The notes below the pieces were generated by a model. It ran no database searches. It was given only the letters and a program-made list of their open reading frames with translations, and was not told the origin of the DNA. Positions 53,113 to 63,699 of a DNA stretch of 64,000 bases are shown one piece after another. Position numbers and translations under genes: made by a program. This DNA is from an uncultured Hyphomonadaceae bacterium (GTDB lineage Bacteria; Pseudomonadota; Alphaproteobacteria; Caulobacterales; Hyphomonadaceae). The stretch lies in the NCBI GenBank assembly GCA_938084575.1, contig CALKFG010000002.1, positions 186,001 through 250,000 on the forward strand, in the 5' to 3' direction. The stretch's first letter is position 1. Every line of letters starts with the position of its first letter.

Positions 53113-53188
53113 TGGTGGGCGGTAACGGGCTCGAACCGCTGACCCTCTCGGTGTAAACGAGATGCTCTACCAACTGAGCTAACCGCCC
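53113..53188 (-). tRNA. tRNA-Val (anticodon TAC)
   Basis: Reverse complement folds as a cloverleaf: acceptor GGGCGGT...ACCGCCC, D-arm GCTCAGTTGGTAGAGC, anticodon stem TCTCG/CGAGA with loop TTTACAC (anticodon TAC, reads GTA-type Val codons), T-arm GGTTCGAGCCC, and an encoded CCA end. Length 76 with CCA. Confidence 0.97.
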
Positions 53189-53280
53189 TGACGCGCCCTC
53201 ATTTGCGGTATTCTGTGACGAAATGCAAGATGGCACCTGTCACAAATTCACATCGTCTGAAGGCCCTGTTCGATCCGGGC

Positions 53281-55686
53281 TTAATGCCGGATCGGTTCCG
53301 CCCCCCGCGGCGACGCGGGACGCCCTGACAGCGTTTCGGCCAACGCCTCTTCATCCGCCTGAGACCACTCCACAGGCGCCAGCGGCCGAGTCAGGGCCCG
53401 GGCCAGAACTTCGTTGATGTCGGAAACCGGGACAATCGTCAGGGCCTGCTTAACATTGTCCGGGATATCCGCCAGATCCTTCTCATTCTCTTGCGGAATA
53501 AGGACGGTCTTGATCCCTCCGCGCAGGGCCGCCAGCAGCTTTTCCTTCAACCCGCCAATCGGCAGGACCCGGCCGCGGAGCGAAATTTCACCTGTCATGG
53601 CAACATCCCTGCGCACCGGATTTCCCGTCAGAAGCGAAACGATCGCGGTTGTCATGGCTGTGCCGGCACTCGGCCCATCCTTTGGCGTCGCCCCGTCCGG
53701 CACGTGCACGTGAATGTCGGTGGTGTTGAACAGAGTCGGCTTGATCCCCAGCATGACAGCGCGCGCACGAACCAGGGACGACGCCGCCGAGATCGACTCC
53801 TTCATCACGTCGCGCAAATTGCCGGTCACCTTCGTATTTCCACGCCCGGGCATGGAGACCGCCTCGATGGTCAGCAGGTCTCCGCCAACTTCCGTCCACG
53901 CCAGGCCGGTGACGGCGCCGATCTGGTCTTCCTCGTCGGCGAGGCCAAAGCGGAACTTCTGAACACCCGCAAAGTCGGCGATATTCTCACCATTCACACA
54001 GACCTGCTCGACCTCGTCGTGGCCCAGACGGCGCACCGCCTTGCGGGCCAGCCGTGCCAGTTCCCGCTCAAGCGACCGCACGCCGGCCTCTCTGGTGTAA
54101 TAGCGCAGCAGGGCGCGGATCGCGCTATCCTCGACCACCCATTCGGAGTCGCTGAGACCATGATCATTCCGGATCTTGGGCAACAGGTGCCGTTTGGCGA
54201 TCTCCAGCTTCTCATCCTCTGTATATCCGGCGATGCGGATGATCTCCATCCGGTCGAGCAGGGGCTGTGGCATGTTCAGGCTGTTGGCCGTGGTGACGAA
54301 CATGATGTCCGACAAGTCATAATCAACCTCGAGATAATGATCGTTGAAAGTCGAGTTCTGGGCCGGGTCGAGAACCTCAAGCAGGGCCGCCGACGGATCA
54401 CCGCGATGGTCCATGCCCATCTTGTCGATCTCATCCAGGAGGAAAAGCGGGTTGCCCGTCTTGGCCTTCTTCAGGCTTTGGATCACCCGTCCGGGCATAG
54501 AGCCGATATAGGTGCGGCGATGCCCCCGAATCTCGCTTTCATCGCGAACGCCGCCGAGGGAAACGCGCACAAAATCGCGTCCTGTGGCCTCGGCGATCGA
54601 CTTTCCAAGCGAGGTTTTGCCAACACCGGGCGGGCCAACAAGGCAGAGTATGGGGCCGCGCAGCTTATTTGTCCGCTTCTGAACCGCCAGATATTCAAGA
54701 ATCCGTTCCTTGACCTTTTCCAGCCCGTAATGGTCATCATTCAGCTGTTTCTCGGCCGCATCCAGATCGGTGGAAATATCCTTGCGCTTGTCCCATGGCA
54801 GGGCCAGAAGCCAGTCGAGGTAGTTGCGTACCACGGTCGATTCCGCCGACATCGGGCTCATCTGGCGCAGTTTACGCACCTCCTGCTCGGCCTTGGTGCG
54901 GGCTTCTTCTGACAGACCGGTTTCGCGAATCTTTTCTTCCAGTTCAGCAACCTCGTCGCGTTCCTCACCCTGGTCGCCCAATTCCCTCTGAATCGCCTTC
55001 ATTTGCTCATTGAGATAATATTCGCGCTGGGACTTCTCCATCTGACGCTTGACGCGGTTCTTGATCTTCCGCTCCATCTGCATCATGCCCATCTCGCCTT
55101 CCATCAGCGACAGGATTTTCTCCAGGCGCTGACGGGCCTCGGGCATTTCCAGCAGGTCCTGCTTTTCCGACAGCTTGACCTGCAGCTGCGACGCCACCGC
55201 ATCCGCCAGCTTACCGGCTTCGGTAATGTCTCCAATCGTCGACACGGCCTCGGGCGGGATCTTCCGGTTGAGCTTGGCATATTGCTCGAACTGTTCCGTC
55301 GCAGCCCGCATCAGCGCCTCGACTTCCTCATTTTCGACCGGCTGTTCCTCGATAAGGCTGACCTCGGCGGTGTAATGGTCGCCCCGGTCGTCAAGCGCCT
55401 CGACCCGGGCCCGGGAGGTGCCCTCGACCAGGACCTTCACCGTGCCGTCGGGCAGTTTCAGCAACTGCAGAATCGACGCCACGGCGCCGATCTGGTGGAT
55501 ATCTTCGCGGCCGGGCTCGTCGACCGAGGGATCTTTCTGAGCAACCAGCATAATCTGGTTCTGGCCCTCATCGACCATTTCGAGGGCGCGGACGGACTTT
55601 TCACGACCAACAAAAAGGGGCGCCACCATGTCCGGAAACACGACAATGTCCCGCAGGGGCAGAACAGGAAGCTTCAAATTCGTCAT
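53281..55686 (-). CDS. lon: ATP-dependent protease Lon
   Basis: Cytoplasmic AAA+ serine protease that degrades misfolded and regulatory proteins. At ~801 aa it has the N-terminal LAN domain, a coiled-coil, Walker [16 protein letters not shown], the DEIDKM Walker B, and the catalytic Ser/Lys dyad in [10 protein letters not shown] and IGGLKEK. The ATG at 55686 has GGAG 6 bases upstream; a start 4 codons earlier is possible. It follows clpX by 143 bases on the same strand. Confidence 0.98.
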   Translation of the reverse strand: MTNLKLPVLPLRDIVVFPDMVAPLFVGREKSVRALEMVDEGQNQIMLVAQKDPSVDEPGREDIHQIGAVASILQLLKLPDGTVKVLVEGTSRARVEALDDRGDHYTAEVSLIEEQPVENEEVEALMRAATEQFEQYAKLNRKIPPEAVSTIGDITEAGKLADAVASQLQVKLSEKQDLLEMPEARQRLEKILSLMEGEMGMMQMERKIKNRVKRQMEKSQREYYLNEQMKAIQRELGDQGEERDEVAELEEKIRETGLSEEARTKAEQEVRKLRQMSPMSAESTVVRNYLDWLLALPWDKRKDISTDLDAAEKQLNDDHYGLEKVKERILEYLAVQKRTNKLRGPILCLVGPPGVGKTSLGKSIAEATGRDFVRVSLGGVRDESEIRGHRRTYIGSMPGRVIQSLKKAKTGNPLFLLDEIDKMGMDHRGDPSAALLEVLDPAQNSTFNDHYLEVDYDLSDIMFVTTANSLNMPQPLLDRMEIIRIAGYTEDEKLEIAKRHLLPKIRNDHGLSDSEWVVEDSAIRALLRYYTREAGVRSLERELARLARKAVRRLGHDEVEQVCVNGENIADFAGVQKFRFGLADEEDQIGAVTGLAWTEVGGDLLTIEAVSMPGRGNTKVTGNLRDVMKESISAASSLVRARAVMLGIKPTLFNTTDIHVHVPDGATPKDGPSAGTAMTTAIVSLLTGNPVRRDVAMTGEISLRGRVLPIGGLKEKLLAALRGGIKTVLIPQENEKDLADIPDNVKQALTIVPVSDINEVLARALTRPLAPVEWSQADEEALAETLSGRPASPRGAEPIRH

Positions 55687-55760
55687 ATCGCACTCCATCA
55701 GGCCGGCATGGCGCCAGGACCGCGGTCAGCTCCAGCACATCCGGAGACCGCGGCCACCCC

Positions 55761-55792
55761 ATAGATGTGAGGTGCATCCGGTCCCAGTTCAA
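55761..55792 (-). promoter_or_regulatory. Possible heat-shock (RpoH-type) promoter ahead of lon
   Basis: On the minus strand TTGAAC (55792-55787) and CATCTAT (55767-55761) are 19 bases apart, resembling the alphaproteobacterial heat-shock consensus (CTTG... CYTATNT). It sits between clpX and lon. Weak match, low confidence. Confidence 0.3.
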
Positions 55793-55829
55793 CCGACAAA
55801 AATACTGTTTTGCAGTCCCGCGGCCCTGG

Positions 55830-57095
55830 TCAGGACGCTTCGCTCGGCTTTGCCTGCTTTTCGTGCACATAAAGCGGGACCGCATTGCCGTCGACAACTT
55901 CCCCGTTGATCACGACTTCCGAAACGCCGCGCAGTGACGGCAGTTCGAACATGGTGTCGAGCAGAATCGATTCCATAATCGAGCGCAGACCGCGGGCCCC
56001 CGTCTTCCGGTTGATCGCTTTCTCTGCCACCGTGGTCAGGGCATCCGGGGTGAAGGTGAGCTCGACATCCTCCATCTCAAACAGCTTCTGGTACTGTTTC
56101 ACCAGGGCGTTCTTTGGCTGGGTCAGAATGGTCATCAGCGCATCTTCGTCGAGATCTTCCAGTGTCGCCAGCACCGGCAGACGCCCTATAAATTCGGGGA
56201 TCAGGCCATAACGCTGAAGGTCTTCCGGCTCAACGGTCCGCAGGATATCGCCGACCTTGCGGGCCTCTGGATCCTTGACGTCGGCCCCGAAGCCAATCGT
56301 CGAAGTTTCACCGCGCGACGAAATGATCTTGTCGAGCCCGGAAAACGCCCCGCCACAGATGAACAGAATGTTGGTCGTATCAACCTGCAGGAATTCCTGC
56401 TGGGGATGCTTGCGCCCGCCCTGAGGCGGCACCGCCGCAACCGTTCCCTCCATCAGCTTGAGCAGGGCCTGCTGGACCCCCTCGCCGCTGACATCTCGGG
56501 TAATCGACGGATTGTCGGATTTGCGCGAAATCTTGTCAATTTCGTCGATGTACACAATGCCCCGCTGGGCCCGCTCGACATTGTAATCGGAGGCCTGCAA
56601 CAGCTTCAGGACGATGTTCTCAACGTCTTCACCGACATAGCCGGCTTCGGTCAAAGTGGTGGCGTCGGCCATGGTGAACGGAACATCCAGAACCCGCGCC
56701 AGCGTCTGGGCCAGCAGCGTCTTGCCGCAGCCTGTCGGGCCAATCAGCATGATGTTCGATTTGGCCAGCTCGACGCCGTCGGCCCCGGCCGGATTGGCGA
56801 GGCGTTTGTAATGATTGTGAACCGCGACCGACAGGATGCGCTTGGCATAGGGCTGGCCAATGACATAATCGTCCAGCACATCGCAGATTTCCTGCGGGGT
56901 CGGAACGCCCTCCTTGGCCTTGAAGCCGGAGGCCTTGTTCTCTTCGCGGATGATATCCATGCAAAGTTCGACACACTCGTCGCAGATGAACACGGTCGGA
57001 CCCGCAATCAACTTTTTGACCTCGTGCTGGCTCTTACCACAGAACGAGCAGTAAAGCGTATTCTTGGTGTCGCTGGATCCGTTTTGCTTAACCAT
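55830..57095 (-). CDS. clpX: ATP-dependent Clp protease ATP-binding subunit ClpX
   Basis: AAA+ unfoldase that feeds substrates to ClpP, including cell-cycle regulators in alphaproteobacteria. At 421 aa it has the N-terminal zinc-binding [14 protein letters not shown]...CDEC, Walker [14 protein letters not shown], Walker [10 protein letters not shown], and the ClpP-docking IGF loop ([10 protein letters not shown]). It is second in clpP-clpX-lon order on the minus strand. Confidence 0.98.
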   Translation of the reverse strand: MVKQNGSSDTKNTLYCSFCGKSQHEVKKLIAGPTVFICDECVELCMDIIREENKASGFKAKEGVPTPQEICDVLDDYVIGQPYAKRILSVAVHNHYKRLANPAGADGVELAKSNIMLIGPTGCGKTLLAQTLARVLDVPFTMADATTLTEAGYVGEDVENIVLKLLQASDYNVERAQRGIVYIDEIDKISRKSDNPSITRDVSGEGVQQALLKLMEGTVAAVPPQGGRKHPQQEFLQVDTTNILFICGGAFSGLDKIISSRGETSTIGFGADVKDPEARKVGDILRTVEPEDLQRYGLIPEFIGRLPVLATLEDLDEDALMTILTQPKNALVKQYQKLFEMEDVELTFTPDALTTVAEKAINRKTGARGLRSIMESILLDTMFELPSLRGVSEVVINGEVVDGNAVPLYVHEKQAKPSEAS

Positions 57096-57254
57096 GGATC
57101 ACCTCTATCAAGCTCAGGGATTAACACGCCATTGATATGGCGCCCCTGTCAAACATTTAGTGGACGAATATCCCGGTCGTCCTCCCCGGCCTGGACACTC
57201 CAGACGGCCAGCGCCCATTCCATCGGGTGAACGCTGAAAAACATTATGCAAGCC

Positions 57255-57878
57255 TCAGGCCGGAACGTCCCCCTGGCGCCGTTCAAAGACCTGATCGATG
57301 AGCCCAAAGGCCCGGGCTTCCTCTGCCGTCATAAAGGTGTCCCGATCCAGCTTCGCCTCAATCGTATCATAATCCTGACCGGTGTGTTTCACGTAAATCT
57401 GGTTCAGGCGCTTTTTGAGCTCCATGATTTCCTCGGCATGACGCTCAATGTCTTTTGCAACGCCACTATACCCGCCGGACGGCTGGTGGACCATCATGCG
57501 CGCATTTGGCAGTGATGTGCGGTTGCCGGCCTCACCCGCAGCCAGCAGGAGCGATCCCATGCTGGCGGCCTGGCCAATGCAGACTGTGGTAATCGGGCAC
57601 TGAATGTACTGCATCGTGTCATATATCGCGAGCCCGGCCGTCACATAGCCGCCGGGGCTGTTGATATACATGGCGATGTCCTTTTTGGGGTTTTCCGACT
57701 CCAGGAACAGCAGCTGCGCCGCCACCAGAGACGCGGTGGCGTCATCAATCGGCCCGGTTATGAAGATGATCCGCTCTTTCAGCAGGCGCGAAAAGATGTC
57801 GAAGGCCCGCTCACCCCGGCTGGTTTGTTCAATCACCGTTGGAACAAGGTTGAGGTCGACAGGGCGCTGGTAAAGCAT
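57255..57878 (-). CDS. clpP: ATP-dependent Clp protease proteolytic subunit ClpP
   Basis: Tetradecameric serine protease. At 207 aa from the ATG 57878, with the catalytic Ser in [12 protein letters not shown], His in [14 protein letters not shown], and an Asp in the late [13 protein letters not shown] part. The in-frame GTG 8 codons upstream (57902) has no ribosome site. It is followed by clpX (159-bp gap). Confidence 0.97.
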   Translation of the reverse strand: MLYQRPVDLNLVPTVIEQTSRGERAFDIFSRLLKERIIFITGPIDDATASLVAAQLLFLESENPKKDIAMYINSPGGYVTAGLAIYDTMQYIQCPITTVCIGQAASMGSLLLAAGEAGNRTSLPNARMMVHQPSGGYSGVAKDIERHAEEIMELKKRLNQIYVKHTGQDYDTIEAKLDRDTFMTAEEARAFGLIDQVFERRQGDVPA

Positions 57879-57930
57879 GATGCGGTCTCTCTGGGTTTTC
57901 ACAAGCTGGTAACGGCTTGGCAGACACCGT

Positions 57931-57960
57931 CATATTTGTCCATGTGGTGGGCTTTGCAAG
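57931..57960 (-). promoter_or_regulatory. Candidate heat-shock (RpoH-type) promoter of clpP
   Basis: On the minus strand CTTGCAA (57960-57954), 15-base spacer, then CAAATATG (57938-57931), close to the sigma-32 pattern CTTG with a CYTATNT-like -10. It would give a leader of about 45 bases to the clpP start. Confidence 0.4.
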
Positions 57961-57990
57961 CTGTGAAAAGCTGCGATTGGGTCCCGCTCC

Positions 57991-58023
57991 AAAAAAAAAC
58001 CGCCGGATCCGCAGGGATCCGGC
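57991..58023 (-). terminator. Rho-independent terminator of glnA
   Basis: On the minus strand a perfect 9-bp stem (GCCGGATCC/GGATCCGGC, 4-base loop) is followed by GG and nine T residues. It is 27 bases beyond the glnA stop at 58050. Direction and T-run fit glnA, not clpP. Confidence 0.9.
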
Positions 58024-58049
58024 AGCAATGTGACGCCAGGCCTGAAGAC

Positions 58050-59453
58050 CTAGACCTTGTAGTACATGTCGAACTCGACCGGGTGCGGGTGAAGCTGAAG
58101 GCGCTCAACGTCTTCCATCTTGAGATCGATATAGGCATCAATTTGGTCGTTGTCGAAAACACTGCCTTTGGTCAGAAAACCCCTGTCGGCATCGAGCGCC
58201 TCCAAGGCCTCGCGCAATGAGCCACAAACCTGCGGGATCGACTTGGCCTCTTCCGGTGGCAGGTCGTACAGATCCTTGTCCATCGCATCGCCGGGGTGGA
58301 TCTTGTTCTCGATCCCGTCAAGGCCGGCCATAAGCAGGGCCGCAAAAGCCAGATACGGGTTCGCCGTCGGATCGGGGAACCGCGTCTCGATCCGCTTTGC
58401 CTTTTCGCCGGTTCCGAACGGAATCCGAATCGACGCCGACCTGTTCCGCGCCGAATAGGCCAGCATGACGGGCGCTTCAAACCCTGGCACCAGACGCTTA
58501 TAGGAATTGGTCGACGCATTGGTCAGCGCGTTCAGCGCCCGGGCGTGCTTGATGATGCCGCCAATATAATAGAGGCACATCTCTGACAGTCCGGCATACT
58601 GATCACCGGCAAAGAGCGGCTTGCCATTCGACCAGATCGACTGGTGCACGTGCATGCCGGACCCGTTATCGTTGAAATACGGCTTGGGCATGAAGGTCGC
58701 CGTCTTGCCATAAGATGCTGCGACATTGTGGATGACATATTTGTACAGCTGAAGATTGTCCGCCATCGTGACCAGCGTGTTGAACTTCATACCGAGTTCA
58801 TGCTGAGCCGGGGCAACCTCATGGTGATGCTTTTCAGGCTCAAGACCCAACTCGCCCATGACAGACAGCATCTCCGACCGCATGTCCTGTTCGGAGTCGA
58901 CCGGCGGGACAGGGAAATACCCCCCCTTTGGACCTGGGCGATGGCCCATATTGCCCATTTCGTAATCACGTCCGGTATTGGCTGGCAGTTCCGTTGAATC
59001 AAAGGAATAGCCGGTTTTGTGCGGATCGGTGTTCCAGCGCACATCGTCAAACACAAAGAATTCCGCTTCGGGTCCGAAAAAGGCCGTGTCGCCGACACCT
59101 GTCGACTTGAGATACGCCTCGGCCCGTTTCGCGGTTCCCCGCGGGTCGCGGTTATAGTCCTGACCGGAAATCGGGTCGAGAATGTCACACATGACCGCCA
59201 GCGTTGTCTGCTGGAAGAAGGGATCAATCTTGGCGGTCGCGGTGTCCGGCTTCAGCAGCATGTCGGACTCATTAATCGCTTTCCAGCCCGCCACGGAGGA
59301 TCCATCGAACATCTGACCATCTTCGAAGAAATCGCCGTCAACCATCGATTTGTCGAAGGTCACGTGCTGCAGCTTACCGCGGGGGTCCGTAAACCTCAGA
59401 TCGACGAATTCTACGTCGTGCTCTGTCATCATCTTAAGAATATCGTCGGCCAT
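58050..59453 (-). CDS. glnA: Type I glutamine synthetase
   Basis: Condenses glutamate and ammonia with ATP. At 467 aa (GSI-beta) it shows [16 protein letters not shown], the [14 protein letters not shown] segment, and the adenylylation Tyr in [11 protein letters not shown]. It is second after glnB, separated by 50 bases, and closed by a strong terminator. Regulation by GlnB/GlnE-type cycles is expected. Confidence 0.98.
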   Translation of the reverse strand: MADDILKMMTEHDVEFVDLRFTDPRGKLQHVTFDKSMVDGDFFEDGQMFDGSSVAGWKAINESDMLLKPDTATAKIDPFFQQTTLAVMCDILDPISGQDYNRDPRGTAKRAEAYLKSTGVGDTAFFGPEAEFFVFDDVRWNTDPHKTGYSFDSTELPANTGRDYEMGNMGHRPGPKGGYFPVPPVDSEQDMRSEMLSVMGELGLEPEKHHHEVAPAQHELGMKFNTLVTMADNLQLYKYVIHNVAASYGKTATFMPKPYFNDNGSGMHVHQSIWSNGKPLFAGDQYAGLSEMCLYYIGGIIKHARALNALTNASTNSYKRLVPGFEAPVMLAYSARNRSASIRIPFGTGEKAKRIETRFPDPTANPYLAFAALLMAGLDGIENKIHPGDAMDKDLYDLPPEEAKSIPQVCGSLREALEALDADRGFLTKGSVFDNDQIDAYIDLKMEDVERLQLHPHPVEFDMYYKV

Positions 59454-59503
59454 CTAGCCCTCCATTATGTGAGATTGTTGTGCGTGCGTGAGGACGCGCC
59501 GCT

Positions 59504-59959
<456 letters not shown>

Positions 59960-60070
59960 TCACACGTGCACAAATTCTACGCAGACCCCGAGGCAAAAAG
60001 GTGACGCCGGTGTCATTGTTATACCTCATGATCCTTGCTAAACTTCCCGAAGTCAAAGGAGCTTTTACAC

Positions 60071-60844
60071 ATGCGGCCGTCCCAGCACTGGATTGATCCA
60101 GCCCGCCCCAAAGTTCCGGTTCGCCCGGTCAAAGCGTGGCACCACATGAAGAAGTTGCTCGCCGACAAGGAAGACACCGAACAGGTGTTTGAAATCATTC
60201 AGGCCCTGAACGGCGAATCGCTGCGCAAAGATTTCAAACGGTTCATCCGGACCACCAGAGGGCAGCAGCGTCTGGCGGAGCGGGCCGACCTCCCCCCGAT
60301 GCTGGATGATCACGGCCCCCTGCTGACCTTGCCCGAGGGATCAGTCGGCAGAGCCTATGTGGATTTCATGCGGCGCGAGAAGCTCAGTGCGGCCGGACTT
60401 GTTGCGGAAAGCGCGAAACAAAGACGTGCTCACGATTATTTCGACGATGATCTCACCTGGTATGCGAACCGGCTGAGGGACACGCATGACCTGAACCACG
60501 TCCTGACCGGTTATGGCCGCGACGCGCTGGGAGAAGGCGCCCTGCTGGCCTACACCCATGCCCAGAATGGCGGCCGGGGGATCTGGTTCATTGCCTTCAT
60601 GGCCCGGCGACAGATCACGCGACTGGTGCCTGGCGACGCACATATCGCGAGGGTTTTCGAAGAAGCCCGGCGGAATGGACATGCCGCCCAGCGCATTCAT
60701 GAGGAGAATATCGAGCACCTTCTGGCTGAGCCACTGGCGGCGGCCCGGATACGGCTTAACATTCCTCGGCCAACGGCCTACCGCGCGGCACTTTCGGTGG
60801 TCAGTGCGGCTCAGCCGGACCCGCAGATTGCCGCCGCTGCATGA
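60071..60844 (+). CDS. coq4: Ubiquinone biosynthesis protein Coq4 homologue
   Basis: Related to mitochondrial Coq4, which acts in ubiquinone ring modification and complex organisation. The 257-aa protein has the signature HDxxHx11E (THDLNHVLTGYGRDALGE). AAAGGAG lies 9 bases before the ATG 60071, which I prefer to the TTG at 60035. It overlaps the following histidine phosphatase gene by 4 bases. Confidence 0.88.
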   Translation: MRPSQHWIDPARPKVPVRPVKAWHHMKKLLADKEDTEQVFEIIQALNGESLRKDFKRFIRTTRGQQRLAERADLPPMLDDHGPLLTLPEGSVGRAYVDFMRREKLSAAGLVAESAKQRRAHDYFDDDLTWYANRLRDTHDLNHVLTGYGRDALGEGALLAYTHAQNGGRGIWFIAFMARRQITRLVPGDAHIARVFEEARRNGHAAQRIHEENIEHLLAEPLAAARIRLNIPRPTAYRAALSVVSAAQPDPQIAAAA

Positions 60845-61380
60845 TCATTTTTGTCCGTCATGGCGAAGCCGCGGCCGGCTGGGGCAGTCATCCCGATCCA
60901 GGCCTGTCTGAGACCGGCCGTTCGCAGGCGGAGGCCGTCGCCGAAACCCTGATGCAGCACAAGCCGAAACGGATCCTGTCCAGCCCGATGCAGCGCTGCC
61001 AGGACACCGCGGCACCGCTGGCCCGGAGCCTCAACCTGGAAACCGTCCTCGAGCCGGATGTCAGCGAAATTCCCACGCCGGCAGGAATTGCCGACCGCGT
61101 CAGCTGGCTTCGGGGCCTGATGTCAGGGGACTGGGCCGATGCACCCGACATCGTCTTGGACTGGCGGCACCGTCTGCTCCAGCGCCTCACCCAGCTGCAG
61201 GACGACACGGTCGTTTTTTCCCACTTCGTTGCCATCAATGCGATTGTCGGGGCTGTTGAAGGGCGGGTGGATGTGACGGTCTTTCGTCCAGATCACTGTT
61301 CCATGACCCTGCTGCGGCCGGGACCGGGTCAGCCGGAACTGGTGGCCAGGGGAAACGAGGCGGGAACCCGGATCCTCTAG
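60841..61380 (+). CDS. Histidine phosphatase family protein (SixA/PGAM-like)
   Basis: A 179-aa protein with the N-terminal phosphohistidine motif FVRHGEAAAGWG, the conserved Arg region SSPMQRCQDTA, and the second catalytic His in VFSHFVAINAI. Its start overlaps the coq4 stop (ATGA). Substrate unknown; it might act on a small phosphate compound or a phosphohistidine protein. Confidence 0.85.
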   Translation: MIIFVRHGEAAAGWGSHPDPGLSETGRSQAEAVAETLMQHKPKRILSSPMQRCQDTAAPLARSLNLETVLEPDVSEIPTPAGIADRVSWLRGLMSGDWADAPDIVLDWRHRLLQRLTQLQDDTVVFSHFVAINAIVGAVEGRVDVTVFRPDHCSMTLLRPGPGQPELVARGNEAGTRIL

Positions 61381-61454
61381 ACTGTCAGAGCCCGCTCAGA
61401 CGGCCTTCGCCACGACCGGGGCGGCGCTTTGATCCGAAGCTGATGAGGACGGTG

Positions 61455-61539
61455 TGGTGCGGATGAAGGGACTCGAACCCCCACGGGTCTCCCCGCCAGA
61501 ACCTAAATCTGGTGCGTCTACCAATTCCGCCACATCCGC
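61455..61539 (-). tRNA. tRNA-Leu (anticodon TAG)
   Basis: Reverse complement folds with a long variable arm typical of class II tRNAs: acceptor GCGGATG...CATCCGC, anticodon stem CCAGA/TCTGG with loop TTTAGGT (anticodon TAG, reads CTN-type Leu codons), T-arm GGGTTCGAGTCCC, and an encoded CCA end. 85 bases with CCA. Confidence 0.97.
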
Positions 61540-61615
61540 AATGTGGTGGCGCGGTTTACAGCTGCTGGACCCGACCCTCAACCCCTCTGATGCTGTTGCG
61601 GTGTAAAAGCTCGGC

Positions 61616-61654
61616 CTCTATGCGTGGACAGCAGCTTTTCGCTGCCGTATAGAG
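61616..61654. other. Long stem-loop upstream of tig
   Basis: The outer stem CTCTATGCG (61616-61624) pairs with CGTATAGAG (61646-61654), 8 of 9 pairs. An inner stem CAGC/GCTG closes a short loop. It lies 65 bases before the tig ATG, between divergent tig and tRNA-Leu. No T-run follows on either strand, so it is more likely a leader or regulatory hairpin than a terminator. Confidence 0.45.
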
Positions 61655-61718
61655 CGCCGTTTCTATTACCCACGACTGACAAGCCGCCTCAAGCGGGCGC
61701 GCGCAAAGGATAACCAGA

Positions 61719-63053
61719 ATGGATTGTGTCGAAACCGCAGAAGGCCTCAGCCGCGTTTACAAGGTCAGCGTTACAGCCGCCGACCTGCAGCAGCGGCTCG
61801 ATCAACGGATCGAGGAAATCCGCCCGCAGATGAATCTTAAGGGATTCCGTCCTGGCAAGGTCCCCGCCAGCCATGTTCGCAAGATGTTCGGCAAGTCGAT
61901 CATGGGCGAGGTCGTTGAGGCCATGGTGCAGGAAACCAGCCAGAAGGCCATCGCCGACGCGGATGTGCGCCCGGCCGGCCAGCCGGAAATGCACATGGAA
62001 AGCGACATGGAAGCCGTCATGGACGGAAAAGCCGACCTGTCCTACCACATGCATCTCGACGTGATGCCCGATTTCGAGCCGGTCGATGTGGCGACGCTGA
62101 AAATCACCCGGCCGGTCGCGGACATTGGCGATGCCGAAATTGACGAACGGATCGCGCAGATTGCCGAGAGCAACCCGCAATTTACAAAGCGCGCAAAAAC
62201 CGCCAAGGCCCGCAAGGACGATGCCGTCGTAATGGATTTCCTCGGCAAGCTGGATGGCGAACCCTTTGACGGCGGTGCGGCTGAGGGCCACACGCTGGTT
62301 CTGGGGTCGAATTCCTTCATTCCCGGATTTGAAGACCAGCTGATCGGCGCCAAGGCTGGCGACACGCTTGAAGTCAATGTAACCTTCCCGGAAGGCTATC
62401 AGGCTGAAAATCTGGCTGGGAAGCCGGCGGTTTTCGAGGTCACGGTACACGAAGTTCGTGCGCCCAAAACCGCTGAGATCAATGATGAGTTTGCCAAGGG
62501 CCTTGGCCTCGAAGGGCTGGACCAGCTCAAACAGCTGGTGACCGAGCAGATTGAAAAGGATTTCTCCGGCGCCTCGCGCGACAAGGCCAAGCGCAACCTG
62601 CTGGATAAGCTGGACGAGGCCCATGATTTCGAGCTGCCACCGAAAATGGTCGATGCCGAATTCGAGCAGATCTGGCAGCAGCTGCAGGCGGAAATGGATG
62701 CCGGGCGCGGCGACCCTGAAGATAAGGGGAAGTCGGATGATGAGCTCAAGGACGAGTATCGCAAGATCGCTGAGCGCCGGGTCCGTCTTGGCCTCGTGCT
62801 GGCTGAAATCGGCCGCAAGGCCGAGATCGTGATCGACCAGCAGGAAGTCCAGCAGGCCATCATCAAGGAAGCCCGGAATTTCCCGGGCCAGGAACGCGAA
62901 GTCGTGGAATTCTTCCAGAAGAATGAGAATGCCATGGCCCAGCTTCGCGCCCCGATCTATGAAGACAAGGTCGTTGATCACATTCTCGAAACCGCCAAAG
63001 TAACGGACAAGAAGGTGTCGACCGAAAAGCTTCTGGCTGAATCTGAAGACTAG
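61719..63053 (+). CDS. tig: Trigger factor
   Basis: Ribosome-bound chaperone with peptidyl-prolyl isomerase activity. The 444-aa protein has the ribosome-binding signature GFRPGKVPASHV in the N-domain, the FKBP-like PPIase (VVMDFLGKLDGEPFDGG, FIPGFEDQLIGAKAGD), and a helical C-terminal domain. AAAGGA stands 8 bases ahead of the ATG. It is located near but not adjacent to clpP, separated by glnBA, coq4, a phosphatase and tRNA-Leu. Confidence 0.98.
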   Translation: MDCVETAEGLSRVYKVSVTAADLQQRLDQRIEEIRPQMNLKGFRPGKVPASHVRKMFGKSIMGEVVEAMVQETSQKAIADADVRPAGQPEMHMESDMEAVMDGKADLSYHMHLDVMPDFEPVDVATLKITRPVADIGDAEIDERIAQIAESNPQFTKRAKTAKARKDDAVVMDFLGKLDGEPFDGGAAEGHTLVLGSNSFIPGFEDQLIGAKAGDTLEVNVTFPEGYQAENLAGKPAVFEVTVHEVRAPKTAEINDEFAKGLGLEGLDQLKQLVTEQIEKDFSGASRDKAKRNLLDKLDEAHDFELPPKMVDAEFEQIWQQLQAEMDAGRGDPEDKGKSDDELKDEYRKIAERRVRLGLVLAEIGRKAEIVIDQQEVQQAIIKEARNFPGQEREVVEFFQKNENAMAQLRAPIYEDKVVDHILETAKVTDKKVSTEKLLAESED

Positions 63054-63079
63054 GCCGAAAGCCGTCCCCGACCCCTGAG

Positions 63080-63123
63080 CCGCCAGACGCGCACATCCCG
63101 ATTTGCCCTTCTGGCGGTTTTTT
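63080..63123 (+). terminator. Rho-independent terminator of tig
   Basis: An 8-bp stem (CCGCCAGA 63080-63087 / TCTGGCGG 63110-63117) with a 22-base loop is followed by six T residues. It is 27 bases after the tig stop. The next gene starts at 63137, so it is insulated from tig read-through. Confidence 0.85.
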
Positions 63124-63136
63124 GTCATCAAGACGT

Positions 63137-63688
63137 ATGACCACCCAGCCCCCCTCCCCGCACCGCCGTCTGATACAGCCGGCACTTGTCGCCCTTGCCC
63201 TGGCGCTCGGCGCCTGTTCCGATGGTCTGTCGGTTGATAATAGTGTTCAAAACCCGCCCTCTAGCCCAGTGTCCGCGCCGGATTCCGGGGAGGCTGCAGG
63301 AGCCGCCGACCGGGTCCCTTCGGCCCAGTTTTCAGACTTACCTGCACCGTATAATCTCGCCGACTATGAGCGCGGGCGCCGGACCTTCAGGCTATGCCAG
63401 TCCTGCCATACGCTGGCGCAGGGCGCGCCGCATCTGGTCGGTCCCAATCTGTACGGCCTGTTTCAGCGTCGAACCGGCACAGCCCCGGATTATGTTTATT
63501 CCGACGCGCTCCGTCAGGCGGATATGAGCTGGACACCGGCCCGCCTGGATGACTGGCTGGCCAATCCCCGGGGCTTCCTGCCCGGCAACAAGATGAGCTT
63601 TGCTGGCGTTCGGAAACCGGAGGACAGGGTCGCTGTGATTGCCTATATCATGACAGAAACGGGCAATGGGGCACCATCCGGGGGCTGA
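63137..63688 (+). CDS. Cytochrome c family lipoprotein
   Basis: A membrane-anchored class I c-type cytochrome of ~183 aa. The N-terminus carries a lipoprotein signal with lipobox LGAC. A Ser/Pro-rich linker follows, then the heme site CQSCH and downstream GPNLYGLFQRRTG. The distal Met ligand is probably in NKMSFAGV, before RVAVIAYI. It could be a small periplasmic-side electron carrier. A longer frame starting in the tig terminator at 63122 is not used. Confidence 0.88.
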   Translation: MTTQPPSPHRRLIQPALVALALALGACSDGLSVDNSVQNPPSSPVSAPDSGEAAGAADRVPSAQFSDLPAPYNLADYERGRRTFRLCQSCHTLAQGAPHLVGPNLYGLFQRRTGTAPDYVYSDALRQADMSWTPARLDDWLANPRGFLPGNKMSFAGVRKPEDRVAVIAYIMTETGNGAPSGG

Positions 63689-63699
63689 GCCTGCCCCGG

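Noticed and set aside
52784-53188. Integration of a mobile element at tRNA-Val
   Set aside because: No direct repeat of the tRNA 3' end, integrase or transposase was found in the window; position alone is not enough.
53491-54912. A 473-codon open frame on the plus strand inside lon
   Set aside because: Antisense shadow of lon with no recognisable domain and no ribosome site.
59960-60010. A sigma-54-like promoter (CGTCAC...TTGCC) upstream of glnB
   Set aside because: On the minus strand the two conserved dinucleotide positions are one base too close together and the -24 element has mismatches, so it does not fit the strict sigma-54 spacing.
61689-63185. A 498-codon open frame on the minus strand across the trigger factor gene
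   Set aside because: It is exactly antisense to tig, has no family resemblance, and exists because GC-rich codons leave few stops in the opposite frame. The plus-strand product is a full trigger factor.
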